From a virus: a DNA stretch of 51,180 bases. Under the pieces are notes generated by a model. It ran no database searches and had not been told where the DNA came from. It saw only the letters and a list, made by a program, of their open reading frames with translations. Shown here one piece after another: positions 41,217 through 49,357 of this stretch. The position numbers and the translations under genes were made by a program. The stretch lies in the IMG/VR virus record IMGVR_UViG_3300030294_000053, positions 1 to 51,180 of that record. The stretch is one strand, 5' to 3'. Within the stretch, counting starts at the first letter, position 1; each line of letters opens with the position of its first letter.

Positions 41217-41482
41217 TGGAACTTATTAAACAAAAAGATGCTATTAGTACTCTACAAAGAGTATTAATAGAGAAGATTGATGAAGATCCTTTAGCAGTTA
41301 GTATTCTAAATGATATACAAGAAAGTATTTCAGAAGAAATTGCTGAGGGTAATACTAGGATAGATTATAGAGTAACTAGTGTTTGTTCTGATACTAATCT
41401 TAGATATATCAGGGATTTAATTAGTACTCTAGGTTATCAGGTAATCTTGAGTGAAAGATCTTTTATTATAAATTTATTTTAA
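41213..41482 (+). CDS. Small acidic protein, unknown
   Basis: 89 residues (MMELIKQKDAISTLQRVLIEKIDEDPLAVSILNDIQESISEEIAEGN...), helical N-terminal half, then a beta part. It overlaps the previous gene by 4 bases and is the last gene before the tmRNA. No recognised family. Confidence 0.5.
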   Translation: MMELIKQKDAISTLQRVLIEKIDEDPLAVSILNDIQESISEEIAEGNTRIDYRVTSVCSDTNLRYIRDLISTLGYQVILSERSFIINLF

Positions 41483-41509
41483 TTGTAAGGATACTCAGAG
41501 TAATCTGGG

Positions 41510-41517
41510 TATCTTTG
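41510..41517 (+). promoter_or_regulatory. Likely -7 box for the tmRNA
   Basis: TATCTTTG on the plus strand, 19 bases before the mature tmRNA 5' end. A TTG is 24 bases upstream (41483-41485), longer than the usual 20, so the -33 element is uncertain. Confidence 0.5.
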
Positions 41518-41535
41518 CGTCAGTATAATTAATAA

Positions 41536-41882
41536 GGGGGTGGTTTAGCGTTTGATTATTATTCATTTTATAAGTAAACATGCAAAGAGGGCATACTCTT
41601 TAAAAATAGCAAATCATAAGTGCAAAGAATAACATTCTTTCCATGAGTTTTCCTACAATGCAAATTGCAGCTTAACTTATCTGGTTATCACTAACCAAGG
41701 AACATAAAAGTGGTAAATACAGTTCTGTATATCCGCTGTGAATAATTAAATAGATATAATGGTGGAGCTTAAACCAGTCAACTCTGGTAGTCTTGTATAA
41801 TGACTCTAATCTTATACTAAGCATGTAAATAATTTATTTATAAGAGATTAATAAGACCTGGGGGCGGATCCCAGCACCTCCA
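41536..41882 (+). ncRNA. ssrA: Phage-encoded transfer-messenger RNA (tmRNA)
   Basis: About 347 bases. The acceptor stem is GGGGGTG (41536-41542) with CACCTCC (41875-41881), one G-U pair, then A. The helix-H2 equivalent is visible: TTATAAGTAAA (41568-41578) with TTTATTTATAA (41833-41843), then CATGC (41579-41583) with GCATG (41821-41825), inside the conserved CTAAGCATGTA. The T arm is CTGGG/CCCAG (41858-41874). A stem AAAGAG/CTCTTT (41584-41601) precedes the tag region. The tag frame 41622-41675 ends GCA GCT TAA, as in E. coli, and reads AKNNILSMSFPTMQIAA. It would rescue ribosomes stalled on phage or host messages. Oddities: the T loop is GGCGGAT instead of TTC-type, and CCA is not encoded. 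Confidence 0.85.
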
Positions 41883-41955
41883 CAATAAGCTGATTATCAG
41901 CAAGTAATAATAACTACCTAATATATAATAATCCTCATATAATAGGGGTGGATAT

Positions 41956-42033
41956 ATGAATCTTTTGAAAGATAAAGTGTCAATGAAAGAAGGTAGTTAT
42001 TTTATATTTAAAACTAATTATTATGAGTTATAA
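41956..42033 (+). CDS. Short leader frame overlapping the 92-residue gene
   Basis: 25 residues (MNLLKDKVSMKEGSYFIFKTNYYEL) preceded by AGGGGTGG, ending 11 bases inside the next gene. An 11-bp inverted repeat (AATAACTACCT at 41909-41919 and its complement at 41991-42001) encloses its start, so translation could be controlled by folding. It may be a leader peptide or not translated. Confidence 0.35.
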   Translation: MNLLKDKVSMKEGSYFIFKTNYYEL

Positions 42034-42301
42034 ACATCCTACTTGTACAGAGATACTGGAAAGGGCTGCCCCTAATAGTTCTATAAATATTATGGAAATA
42101 AAATTACCTGATAATCCTACATGGGGGCAAATAGTTCAAGTTAAAGCAAACCTTCCTTTAAGAGTATTCTCTAAGAAGAGAATAATGAGGAATAAAAAAG
42201 GAACTGAATTTACCAAAGAGATTAACTTACCAGAAGGTTATACTTATAGTTTTATATATTATAGAGTTAATTGGTGGGGATATACTTGGTGTAAAAATTA
42301 A
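42023..42301 (+). CDS. Small protein, unknown
   Basis: 92 residues (MSYKHPTCTEILERAAPNSSINIMEI...), basic in the middle (FSKKRIMRNKKGTEFTKEIN) with a Trp/Tyr-rich end (YRVNWWGYTW). It follows the tmRNA and starts a run of short accessory genes. No recognised family. Confidence 0.5.
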   Translation: MSYKHPTCTEILERAAPNSSINIMEIKLPDNPTWGQIVQVKANLPLRVFSKKRIMRNKKGTEFTKEINLPEGYTYSFIYYRVNWWGYTWCKN

Positions 42302-42307
42302 ATAATT

Positions 42308-42592
42308 ATGGGTAGGAAATTATATGTAGCAAGAGATAAAGATGATAGATTATTTCTATTTTCGGGATTAAAACCTATAAGATATGTTGATCCTATTAGT
42401 CCTAATAATGTTCCAACTGATATTGATGAGTGTTATTGGACTTGTCAAGAAAGTATCTCTTCAGATACTGATACTGAGGTAATGTTATTATCTAGTAAGT
42501 TATTCCCTAATGTAAAATGGGAAGATAAAGAACCTACTGAAGTAGTATTAATGGAAGTAGTAAGAAATGATATTATGAATATTATTGATTAA
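42308..42592 (+). CDS. Small conserved phage protein, unknown
   Basis: 94 residues. It starts MGRKLYVARDKDDRLFLFSGLKP and has LFPNVKWEDKEPTEVVLMEV near the end. I recognise this pattern from small Bacteroides phage proteins of unknown function, in which a conserved LFPEVxWxDxEP motif ends the chain. It lies in a cluster of small accessory genes. Confidence 0.55.
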   Translation: MGRKLYVARDKDDRLFLFSGLKPIRYVDPISPNNVPTDIDECYWTCQESISSDTDTEVMLLSSKLFPNVKWEDKEPTEVVLMEVVRNDIMNIID

Positions 42593-42597
42593 TTATT

Positions 42598-42834
42598 ATG
42601 TATATTGTAATAAAGAATAGTGTAACAAATATCTGTTATTCACTAGACGAAGTAATAGAATTATTTGATTGGAATATATCTAGTAATAATATAATAACTG
42701 TGGATGGTAGAGTATATAACCATATTTATCCTAGTGAATGGTCTCCTAATGAAATTAAAAGGGATATAGTACTATCAGGATTATTAGGAAGGGCTATTCC
42801 TGGGTTAAGTATTTATAAAGCAACAAAGATATGA
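42598..42834 (+). CDS. Small protein, unknown
   Basis: 78 residues (MYIVIKNSVTNICYSLDEVIELFDWN...), beta-rich start and hydrophobic end. Its stop overlaps the start of the next gene (ATGA). No recognised family. Confidence 0.5.
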   Translation: MYIVIKNSVTNICYSLDEVIELFDWNISSNNIITVDGRVYNHIYPSEWSPNEIKRDIVLSGLLGRAIPGLSIYKATKI

Positions 42835-43775
42835 TAAAAGAAAGACAAATAGGAGAGATATTCTATAGTAATTTAGCTAAATGCTGGGTTGTTGTAAAGG
42901 AATTTGACGGGAGATTAGGAACTTATACTTGTAAAGGTTCCTGTATCTATTATCAAACTGCTAAGTGTGATATAAGAGAAATGAAATCAAGTATACATTG
43001 TCAAACTCCCCAAAGGTCTGATAAACATGAAATAATATTTACTAAAATACCAGAAGTTACAATTATCAATGAACATAATCTGGTAGAAGGAGAATATTTT
43101 ATTTTTAATAATAGAATATATAAGACTGTGAAATATGGTAATATTAAAGACACATTCATTGCTGCAATACCAGATAATGTTACAAAGGATAATATATTAT
43201 ATCGTTATACAGGTGCTGATGTAAATAGATTGGTATTTAAGTTTATACAAAAATGTGATAATAAAATTAATAATATGGAAGAGGGTATAGTAAAACTAAC
43301 TTTAGAAAAAGCTAAAGAGTATTATAATGGTACTAATGAAGCATTAAAAGAAATTGCTAAACAAGCTTTTAATGAAGATAAATTAAAAGGTGATTCCTGG
43401 GAAAGCCATTTTATCAATACCAATGGTTGCATGAATGGGTTTGTGATTAATACAATTGGATCAATTGTTGCTACTCATGATACTGAAGTTGGTATTGATT
43501 CTAAAAGAATCTTTAAAACTCAAAAACAAGCTTTATCAGCATTAGCCTATGCACAATTAACTCAATTAATGGCACTACCAGAGTATAATGGAGATTGGCA
43601 ACCTATTTGGGATCTAGGTTCTATTAAATACTGTATATATGCTAGTTTTCATAGTTTAATCATACGTAATTACCATCATGAGAGGAATTTTATAGCATTT
43701 AAAAATGCAGGGATTAGAGATAAGTTTCTACAAAACTTTGAACCGTTATTAAAACAGTATTTTCAAATAGATTAA
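42831..43775 (+). CDS. Phage protein with Cys motif and C-terminal domain shared with its neighbour
   Basis: 314 residues. The N-terminal part has Cys residues in C-x3-C...C...C arrangement (TCKGSCIYYQTAKCDIREMKSSIHC, residues about 38-62), possibly metal binding, then FTKIPE. The C-terminal half (from about residue 158) matches the next gene: AKEYYNGTNEALKEIAKQAF, SALAYAQLTQLM, FIAFKNAGIRDKFLQNF. The same C-terminal domain occurs in many Bacteroides phage proteins of unknown function. It overlaps the previous stop by 4 bases. The two genes are probably a duplicated pair with different N-terminal parts. Confidence 0.6.
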   Translation: MIKERQIGEIFYSNLAKCWVVVKEFDGRLGTYTCKGSCIYYQTAKCDIREMKSSIHCQTPQRSDKHEIIFTKIPEVTIINEHNLVEGEYFIFNNRIYKTVKYGNIKDTFIAAIPDNVTKDNILYRYTGADVNRLVFKFIQKCDNKINNMEEGIVKLTLEKAKEYYNGTNEALKEIAKQAFNEDKLKGDSWESHFINTNGCMNGFVINTIGSIVATHDTEVGIDSKRIFKTQKQALSALAYAQLTQLMALPEYNGDWQPIWDLGSIKYCIYASFHSLIIRNYHHERNFIAFKNAGIRDKFLQNFEPLLKQYFQID

Positions 43776-43779
43776 TATT

Positions 43780-44484
43780 ATGGAAAGAGTAATTGGGGAT
43801 AAGTTTACTTATAGGAATAATACTCTTCAAGTTATTAAAAGAATTGGGTGTGACAAATGTTTTTTTAAGAATGATAAGGGGAGTTGTGATGAATCCAGTC
43901 ATGTTTCTATAACTGGTAGATGTACTAGTGGAAGTAGAAAAGATAATGTTGGAGTACAATTTATAAAAGTAAATAATATGGAAGAAAAAAGAAATATTAA
44001 GGTAGATTTATCTACTGCAAAAGAATGGTATAAAGGTGATAATATCACTCTTAAAACATTAGCTATTCAGGCTTATCCTGAATTAAAAGAGCCTGTTATT
44101 AAAACATGGGTAGACCTTGAAAATTGTCATAAAAGTATTAAAGGATACTTTATTAATAGTATGTATTCTGCAATAGAAGCTAATGAAAATACTGCAAGTG
44201 AGTTTACTAAAGGCTTGTTTACAAACAAACCTCAGGCAAAGTCTGCTTTAGCTATGTCTCAAATAAGTCAATTAATACCTTATTATGGGGGAGAAATTAC
44301 TAATAAAGAGTGGATTAATACTGATATAAGAAAATATGTTATAAAGAGAATGGGGGTTCAACTTTATTTTGAGGAAGTCTTTGTAACTGGTTATGAGTAT
44401 TTAGCTTTTCATAATAAAGAACAACGAAATTCTTTCTTAAAGAATAATGAACAATTAGTCAAGGATTATCTAATGATTGATTAA
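43780..44484 (+). CDS. Paralogue of the preceding protein with zinc-binding-like Cys motif
   Basis: 234 residues. It starts MERVIGDKFTYRNNTLQVIKRIGCDKCFF, then CDESSHVSITGRCTSGSRKDNVGVQFIKV, a CxxC...C...C pattern (residues about 24-48) like a small zinc-binding domain. The rest (AKEWYKGDNITLKTLAIQAY, SALAMSQISQLI, YLAFHNKEQRNSFLKNNEQLVKDYLMID) is homologous to the 314-residue neighbour. The tail with IRKYVIKRMGVQLYFEEVF and EQLVKDYL is typical of the Bacteroides phage family. Function unknown. Confidence 0.6.
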   Translation: MERVIGDKFTYRNNTLQVIKRIGCDKCFFKNDKGSCDESSHVSITGRCTSGSRKDNVGVQFIKVNNMEEKRNIKVDLSTAKEWYKGDNITLKTLAIQAYPELKEPVIKTWVDLENCHKSIKGYFINSMYSAIEANENTASEFTKGLFTNKPQAKSALAMSQISQLIPYYGGEITNKEWINTDIRKYVIKRMGVQLYFEEVFVTGYEYLAFHNKEQRNSFLKNNEQLVKDYLMID

Positions 44485-44485
44485 T

Positions 44486-44704
44486 ATGGAAGCAACTAAA
44501 AAACAATTAATGGTTATATATTTTATAGCAAGAGAATTAGAATATTATTCTCAATCTAGAGATATTACCTCTCCATCAAATGTAACCTCCCTTAGAAGTG
44601 CAATGGATAATGATAAAATGACTGAAAATTTACCTGAAAATACAAAGGATGAAATTGAGAAGGTATTGAGAGATACCTGGTCATTAATACTTAAAATAAA
44701 ATAG
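44486..44704 (+). CDS. Small protein, unknown
   Basis: 72 residues (MEATKKQLMVIYFIARELEYYSQSR...). I choose the ATG at 44486, because the earlier in-frame start at 44477 is TTG and lies inside the preceding gene. Helical. No recognised family. Confidence 0.5.
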   Translation: MEATKKQLMVIYFIARELEYYSQSRDITSPSNVTSLRSAMDNDKMTENLPENTKDEIEKVLRDTWSLILKIK

Positions 44705-44732
44705 TACATTAGAATTAAATAAATAAAAAATT

Positions 44733-45038
44733 ATGGAAACAAAAATGACAGTGACTTATTCAGTACCAGGTATTATTAAGTTAATCCAAGAAAAGGTTCA
44801 AACTAAAGAAGGCGAAGAATTGATTACAAAGAAAGTAGATAGTCCTGCATCTCAAGTAATTAATATGAGTGAGGAAACTTATCAGTATTATACTAGTGGT
44901 GCAGTACCTGAGAGATACTTAAGAACATGTCATAAACCCTGGAGTATATTAACTCCTGAAGAGAGGCTTAATTGGCATTTAAGTGAAATACAGTATGATC
45001 TACATGCTACAAGTTTTAGCAAGGTTGTATATAATTAA
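44733..45038 (+). CDS. Small protein, unknown
   Basis: 101 residues. METKMTVTYSVPGIIKLIQEKVQT is followed by a beta/turn part and then ERYLRTCHKPWSILTPEERLNWHLSEIQYDLHA. The end segment looks like a small helix-loop-helix. Similar small proteins are known to me from Bacteroides phages without function. No overlap with neighbours. Confidence 0.5.
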   Translation: METKMTVTYSVPGIIKLIQEKVQTKEGEELITKKVDSPASQVINMSEETYQYYTSGAVPERYLRTCHKPWSILTPEERLNWHLSEIQYDLHATSFSKVVYN

Positions 45039-45089
45039 ATAATCTAAGTAGGGTATAGAAATATATCCTACTTACTAAATTATAATAAT

Positions 45090-45248
45090 ATGGGATTAAA
45101 GTTTATAATAGTTGTAGTAGTATTACTCTTTATGAGTTACTTCTGCATATTACCATCTTTTTCATTAATAAAAGAAGGTAAAGAGTATCATTTATATCTA
45201 TATTATCATGATTTTAATCTCATAAAAAGGAGAATAAAAATCTTTTAA
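45090..45248 (+). CDS. Small membrane protein
   Basis: 52 residues. One N-terminal membrane helix (MGLKFIIVVVVLLFMSYFCI) and a basic C-terminus (LIKRRIKIF). The next gene starts one base after its stop, suggesting co-translation with the lysozyme-like protein. The basic tail suggests a helper for membrane passage, but this is inference. Confidence 0.5.
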   Translation: MGLKFIIVVVVLLFMSYFCILPSFSLIKEGKEYHLYLYYHDFNLIKRRIKIF

Positions 45249-45249
45249 T

Positions 45250-45681
45250 ATGATGATATTAATAACCACAATAGCTTTTAATATTAGTATATTTAAATTT
45301 CCCTTTTACCAGCATAAAGATACTATAATGAAGATAGAGTATCCTTCATTCTTACAGGAACCATTAAATGATTCTACTTTGTATGAAGCCCTCTGTTTTT
45401 ATGATGTACCTAATCCTAAAATAGTACTAGCTCAGGCTAAACTTGAATCAGGTAATTTTACATCAAGACTTACCAAAAATAATAATAATCCATTTGGATT
45501 ATATAATTCAAAAACAAAACAATTTTATCATTTCAAACATTGGGCATATGCAGTTTTATTCTATAAAGAGAATATTAGTAATAAATATAAAGGGGGTAAC
45601 TACTTTAAGTTTTTGGAAGATTTGGGATATGCTGAAGATCCTTTGTATAATGATAAATTAAAAGAAATAAGATATGGATAG
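45250..45681 (+). CDS. Glucosaminidase/lysozyme-like protein with N-terminal membrane segment
   Basis: 143 residues. The N-terminal hydrophobic stretch (MMILITTIAFNISIFKFPFYQ) looks like an anchor or signal. The body has AQAKLESGNFTSRLTKNNNNPFGLYN (residues about 61-86), the pattern of N-acetylglucosaminidase/LytG-type domains, with Glu66 as the likely catalytic acid. It starts one base after the 52-residue membrane protein and overlaps the helicase by 8 bases. It would cut peptidoglycan. Its place inside the replication cluster is unusual for an endolysin. Confidence 0.65.
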   Translation: MMILITTIAFNISIFKFPFYQHKDTIMKIEYPSFLQEPLNDSTLYEALCFYDVPNPKIVLAQAKLESGNFTSRLTKNNNNPFGLYNSKTKQFYHFKHWAYAVLFYKENISNKYKGGNYFKFLEDLGYAEDPLYNDKLKEIRYG

Positions 45682-46843
45682 GGAATCAATATTAGATAAG
45701 GTTAAGAATTTAAGTAAGAGTAATCCAAATATAATATTGCAGTTTGCAACAGGCACAGGTAAATCAAAGTGTGCTTTGTCATTAATAGATTATTGGCAGG
45801 CTAAAAAGATATTACTTTGTGTAGCTGAAACTGCACATAAAACTAATTGGAAGAAAGAATTTATTAAATGGAAAGTAGATATACCAGATAATCTAGTAAT
45901 AATAACCTATCAGAGTTTGCATAAGTATGAGAATACCTCATGGGATTTAATAATATTTGATGAGGCTCATCATTTGAATACAGATAAGAGACTAATGATT
46001 CTATCTACCCTAAAAGCTAATAATATAGTAGCACTATCAGCAACTCTTACAGATGATTGCAAGAATGCATTAAATACTAGTACAAAGAAGAGGTTCTATG
46101 TGTATACAATTACTTTAAAAGATGCTATAGAGAATGATATACTACCATCACCTGAATTAAAGATAGTTCCACTCACTTTGAATAATACAATTAGATCACA
46201 GAGTTATGATATAACCTATGGTAATTCCTCTATTAAGAAGGTATTTGAGTGTAATTATCCTAATAGATGGGATTATATGGCTAAAGCATTTAAGTTGAAA
46301 AATCCTAACTCTAAGATCATTGTGAGGTGTACTGAATTTGAGAAGTATACTATTATTGATGAGAAGTGCAATTATTATAAGAGAATGTATAATAATATGC
46401 ATAGTGATAGATATTTACAGAGTATGCTTAGAGCAGGACTTGAGAGAAAAAGGTATTTAGGGGATTTAAAGACTGAGGCAGTAAGAAGTATTCTTAGTAC
46501 TTTAACTAAGAAGAAAACCATATGCTTTTGCTCTTCTATAATACAAGCAATGTGTATTAATGACAAGTGTGCCATATACTCAGGTAAACCTAATTCACAG
46601 TATCTTATAGATAAGTTTGATAAGGGGGAAATTAAGCAGCTATTAATGGTTAATATGCTTAAGGAAGGTCAGAATCTTAATAATGTAGAAGCTAGTATTA
46701 TTACCCAATTGGATGGTACAACATTAGCTTTTATACAGAAAGTTGGTAGAGTATTAAGAGCCAAAGATCCTATTCAATATATACTTTATTACAAGAATAC
46801 TAGAGATGAGGAATATCTGGAGAAGGCTCTACAAAACTTTTAA
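45674..46843 (+). CDS. SF2 DNA/RNA helicase
   Basis: 389 residues with all main SF2 motifs: ATGTGKS (Walker A, residues 25-31), DEAH (96-99), SAT (122-124) and QKVGRVLRA (motif VI, about 361). The second RecA-like domain carries the long insert of the DEAD/DEAH type used in phage replication or repair. The usual crAss-like phage replication module includes such a helicase. It overlaps the lysozyme gene by 8 bases and the next gene starts 2 bases after its stop. Confidence 0.85.
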   Translation: MDRESILDKVKNLSKSNPNIILQFATGTGKSKCALSLIDYWQAKKILLCVAETAHKTNWKKEFIKWKVDIPDNLVIITYQSLHKYENTSWDLIIFDEAHHLNTDKRLMILSTLKANNIVALSATLTDDCKNALNTSTKKRFYVYTITLKDAIENDILPSPELKIVPLTLNNTIRSQSYDITYGNSSIKKVFECNYPNRWDYMAKAFKLKNPNSKIIVRCTEFEKYTIIDEKCNYYKRMYNNMHSDRYLQSMLRAGLERKRYLGDLKTEAVRSILSTLTKKKTICFCSSIIQAMCINDKCAIYSGKPNSQYLIDKFDKGEIKQLLMVNMLKEGQNLNNVEASIITQLDGTTLAFIQKVGRVLRAKDPIQYILYYKNTRDEEYLEKALQNF

Positions 46844-46845
46844 AT

Positions 46846-47463
46846 ATGAAGACAATAACATTAAACTCTCAAGTAATTGAGAAAAGTGGAATCTCTGTAT
46901 CTGAAGTAATTACTCTTTTAACTCTAGTAAATCATATAGATATACCTGCCTCTTTAATGCAATTACAGACCAAGGGATTGATAAGTCCTAGTTATACTAC
47001 AATAGCAGATAGAGTAGTACAATCAGGTTATTTTGTAACTAATAAAGGATGTACTTTATTAGAAACAGTACTACTGGATTCTGACAGATTAACTGGCTCC
47101 CCTATTATTACTGATAGAATAGATACTTTAGTTGCACAACTACAAGCATTCTTTCCTAAAGGTAAAAAGGATGGAACTACATTCTATTGGAGGGGTAATA
47201 AGCCTGATATTAGAAGAAAACTACAATCCTTTTTTAAAAGGTATGGAGATATTTATAGTGACACACAAATATTAAAAGCAACTGAAGAGTATGTGCATTC
47301 CTTTAATGGAGACTATAGATATATGAGGTTATTACAATACTTTATATGGAAAGATGATATTAAAGGTGGAATAAGAGTGTCTGTATCAGAACTTGCTTCT
47401 TACATAGAGAATGCAGGACAGGAAGATAATAATAATTCAGATTGGACTAAAACATTGTTATGA
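46846..47463 (+). CDS. Replication-associated protein, possible helicase loader or initiator
   Basis: 205 residues. The N-terminal half resembles a winged-helix domain (SEVITLLTLVNHIDIPASLMQLQTKGLISPSYTTIADRVV). The C-terminal half contains TFYWRGNKPDIRRKLQSFFKRYGDIYSDTQILKATEEYVHSF and RYMRLLQYFIWK, which I have seen in Bacteroides phage replication clusters between helicase and DnaB-like genes. It overlaps the DnaB-like gene by 4 bases. The helicase-loader suggestion comes from location only. Confidence 0.5.
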   Translation: MKTITLNSQVIEKSGISVSEVITLLTLVNHIDIPASLMQLQTKGLISPSYTTIADRVVQSGYFVTNKGCTLLETVLLDSDRLTGSPIITDRIDTLVAQLQAFFPKGKKDGTTFYWRGNKPDIRRKLQSFFKRYGDIYSDTQILKATEEYVHSFNGDYRYMRLLQYFIWKDDIKGGIRVSVSELASYIENAGQEDNNNSDWTKTLL

Positions 47464-48614
47464 GTATATATGAAAGAGTAATACTACGAATAAAGACTAG
47501 AAGAGAGAGGGTTCTTAATGGTGATATTAATTGTATTCCATCCCCATTTAAGAGGTTTACAAGAGATTTTATTGGGGTAGAACAAGGCAAGTATTACCTT
47601 ATTACTGCTGCCACAAAAGCTTTTAAAACTCAGTTTACATCATTTCTTTTTATATATAACTCAGTATTGTATGCTTATAATCATGTAGGTAAAATCAAGA
47701 TTAAGATTAAATATTTTCCTTTAGAGGAAACCTCTGATGCTATTATTGATAGATTTATATGTCACTTACTTTATGAGTATACAGAACATAAAATAAGAAT
47801 TAATAGATCTAACTTATTATCAACTGATGAGAAAAATCCTGTACCTGAGGAGGTATTAAAACTATTGGAAGAGGATGATGCTATAAAAGATATAATAGAA
47901 TACTTTATCTCTTGTATTGATTTTAGTTATACATCAAATCCAACAGGTATTTATAAGGAATGCTGTGCATATGCTAAAGAGAATGGTACTATTCATTATA
48001 AGGAAGCCAAAGTAACTGATGAATTTACAGGTCAAATAAAGACTATAGAAGCCTTTGATAGATATACTCCTAATGATCCTAATTTATATGTATTAGTATA
48101 TATAGATCACTTAGCTAGAGTTAGTACTGAGTCTGGTAAAGACCAAAGACAAAGTATGAATAAGGTAAGTGAATATATGATCTTATTAAGAGATAGATAT
48201 AACTTTACTCCTGTAGTTATTCAGCAACAGATTCCTGAACAAATGGAAAACTATAAACTTAGTAAGTTAAAACCTTCTGTAGGAAGTCTTGGTGATGCAA
48301 AAGATTCTGGCAGAGATTGTAATATGATACTAGGTTTATTTGCCCCTTTTAGATATGAGATAAAGGATTATATGGGTTATGATATAACTAAGTTAAGGAA
48401 GAATATTCTATTCCTAGAATGTATTGTAAATAGAGATGGTGATGATGGTGATATTGTACCACTATTTGTAGATGGTGCAGTAAGTTATTTTGATGAATTA
48501 CCTCCACCAGATAATCCTGCAATGAAAAATGTCTATGAACATATTAAAAGACTCAAGGGAGGTAGATTATCTTTTTCTTTCTTTAGGGGTATATTTGGAA
48601 ATAAGAATTATTAA
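47460..48614 (+). CDS. DnaB/RecA-type replicative ATPase
   Basis: 384 residues. A P-loop region reads YYLITAATKAFKTQFT (residues about 45-60), in which the usual GxxGxGKT has been changed to AATKAFKT while the KT pair is kept. YIDHLARVSTESGKDQRQSMNKVSEYM (about 217-243) contains the Walker-B Asp and the DnaB-type helix; VVIQQQ follows as a sensor. It would be the replicative helicase in the crAss-like module. The next gene is the Sak4-like ATPase 14 bases later. The unusual P-loop is typical of some crAss-like DnaB relatives. Confidence 0.65.
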   Translation: MSIYERVILRIKTRRERVLNGDINCIPSPFKRFTRDFIGVEQGKYYLITAATKAFKTQFTSFLFIYNSVLYAYNHVGKIKIKIKYFPLEETSDAIIDRFICHLLYEYTEHKIRINRSNLLSTDEKNPVPEEVLKLLEEDDAIKDIIEYFISCIDFSYTSNPTGIYKECCAYAKENGTIHYKEAKVTDEFTGQIKTIEAFDRYTPNDPNLYVLVYIDHLARVSTESGKDQRQSMNKVSEYMILLRDRYNFTPVVIQQQIPEQMENYKLSKLKPSVGSLGDAKDSGRDCNMILGLFAPFRYEIKDYMGYDITKLRKNILFLECIVNRDGDDGDIVPLFVDGAVSYFDELPPPDNPAMKNVYEHIKRLKGGRLSFSFFRGIFGNKNY

Positions 48615-48628
48615 TAAGTAAATAAAAA

Positions 48629-49357
48629 ATGGCAAGAATTTTAGTATTAGCAAAATCAGGTTTTGGTAAAACCTCCTCCTATTGTAGAAGAGATAAGTTA
48701 GGAATTAAAGGACTAGATCCTAGTGAGACTTATGTCATACAATGTATTAACAGAGCAATTCCTTCTCCTGATTATAAACTTACCCCAGTAGATAAGGTAG
48801 AACAGGGGAATAGAGTACAAATAGGGGATATAAGTGGGTTAGATAGGTTTAAAAAGTTAGCAGAGGTTATTACTACCTTATCTGTAAAAGAATCACCTTT
48901 CAAGAATATAATAATTGATGATTTTAATTATTTAAGTCAGGATTATTATATGGCAAATTCAATGAAGGGGGGATGGCAAACTCCTAAGGATATTGGATGG
49001 GGAATGGGTGTAATCTTTGAAGCAATGATGAAAGTACCTGAGTCTAAAAATATCATATGTTTAGCTCATTATGAAGAATATAAGGACAAGAATGGTGATT
49101 CAATCTCTTATAAATTCAAGAGTACTGGTAATATGGTTGATGCCTATATAACTCCTGAAGGTAAATTTGATATTATCCTATATGGTAAACAAGGATGGGA
49201 TGATACAAAGAAGATTCCTATTAAGCAATTTGTAATCAATTTTGATGGAGAATATCCTGCAAAGGATTCAATTGGTGTACTAGATGATCTACCTATTTAT
49301 ATCCCAAATGATTTATCTATAGTAGTAGATAAACTAAAGAAATATTACAATCAATAA
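48629..49357 (+). CDS. Sak4-like P-loop ATPase (recombination)
   Basis: 242 residues. GFGKTS at residues 11-16 is the Walker A motif; NIIIDDFNYLS (about 91-100) is Walker B. A compact RecA-like ATPase of this size next to a ssDNA-binding protein gene is the arrangement of Sak4-type single-strand annealing proteins (AAA_24 family). The gene ends with TAATGA overlapping the next start by one base. It probably works in phage recombination and repair of forks. Confidence 0.75.
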   Translation: MARILVLAKSGFGKTSSYCRRDKLGIKGLDPSETYVIQCINRAIPSPDYKLTPVDKVEQGNRVQIGDISGLDRFKKLAEVITTLSVKESPFKNIIIDDFNYLSQDYYMANSMKGGWQTPKDIGWGMGVIFEAMMKVPESKNIICLAHYEEYKDKNGDSISYKFKSTGNMVDAYITPEGKFDIILYGKQGWDDTKKIPIKQFVINFDGEYPAKDSIGVLDDLPIYIPNDLSIVVDKLKKYYNQ

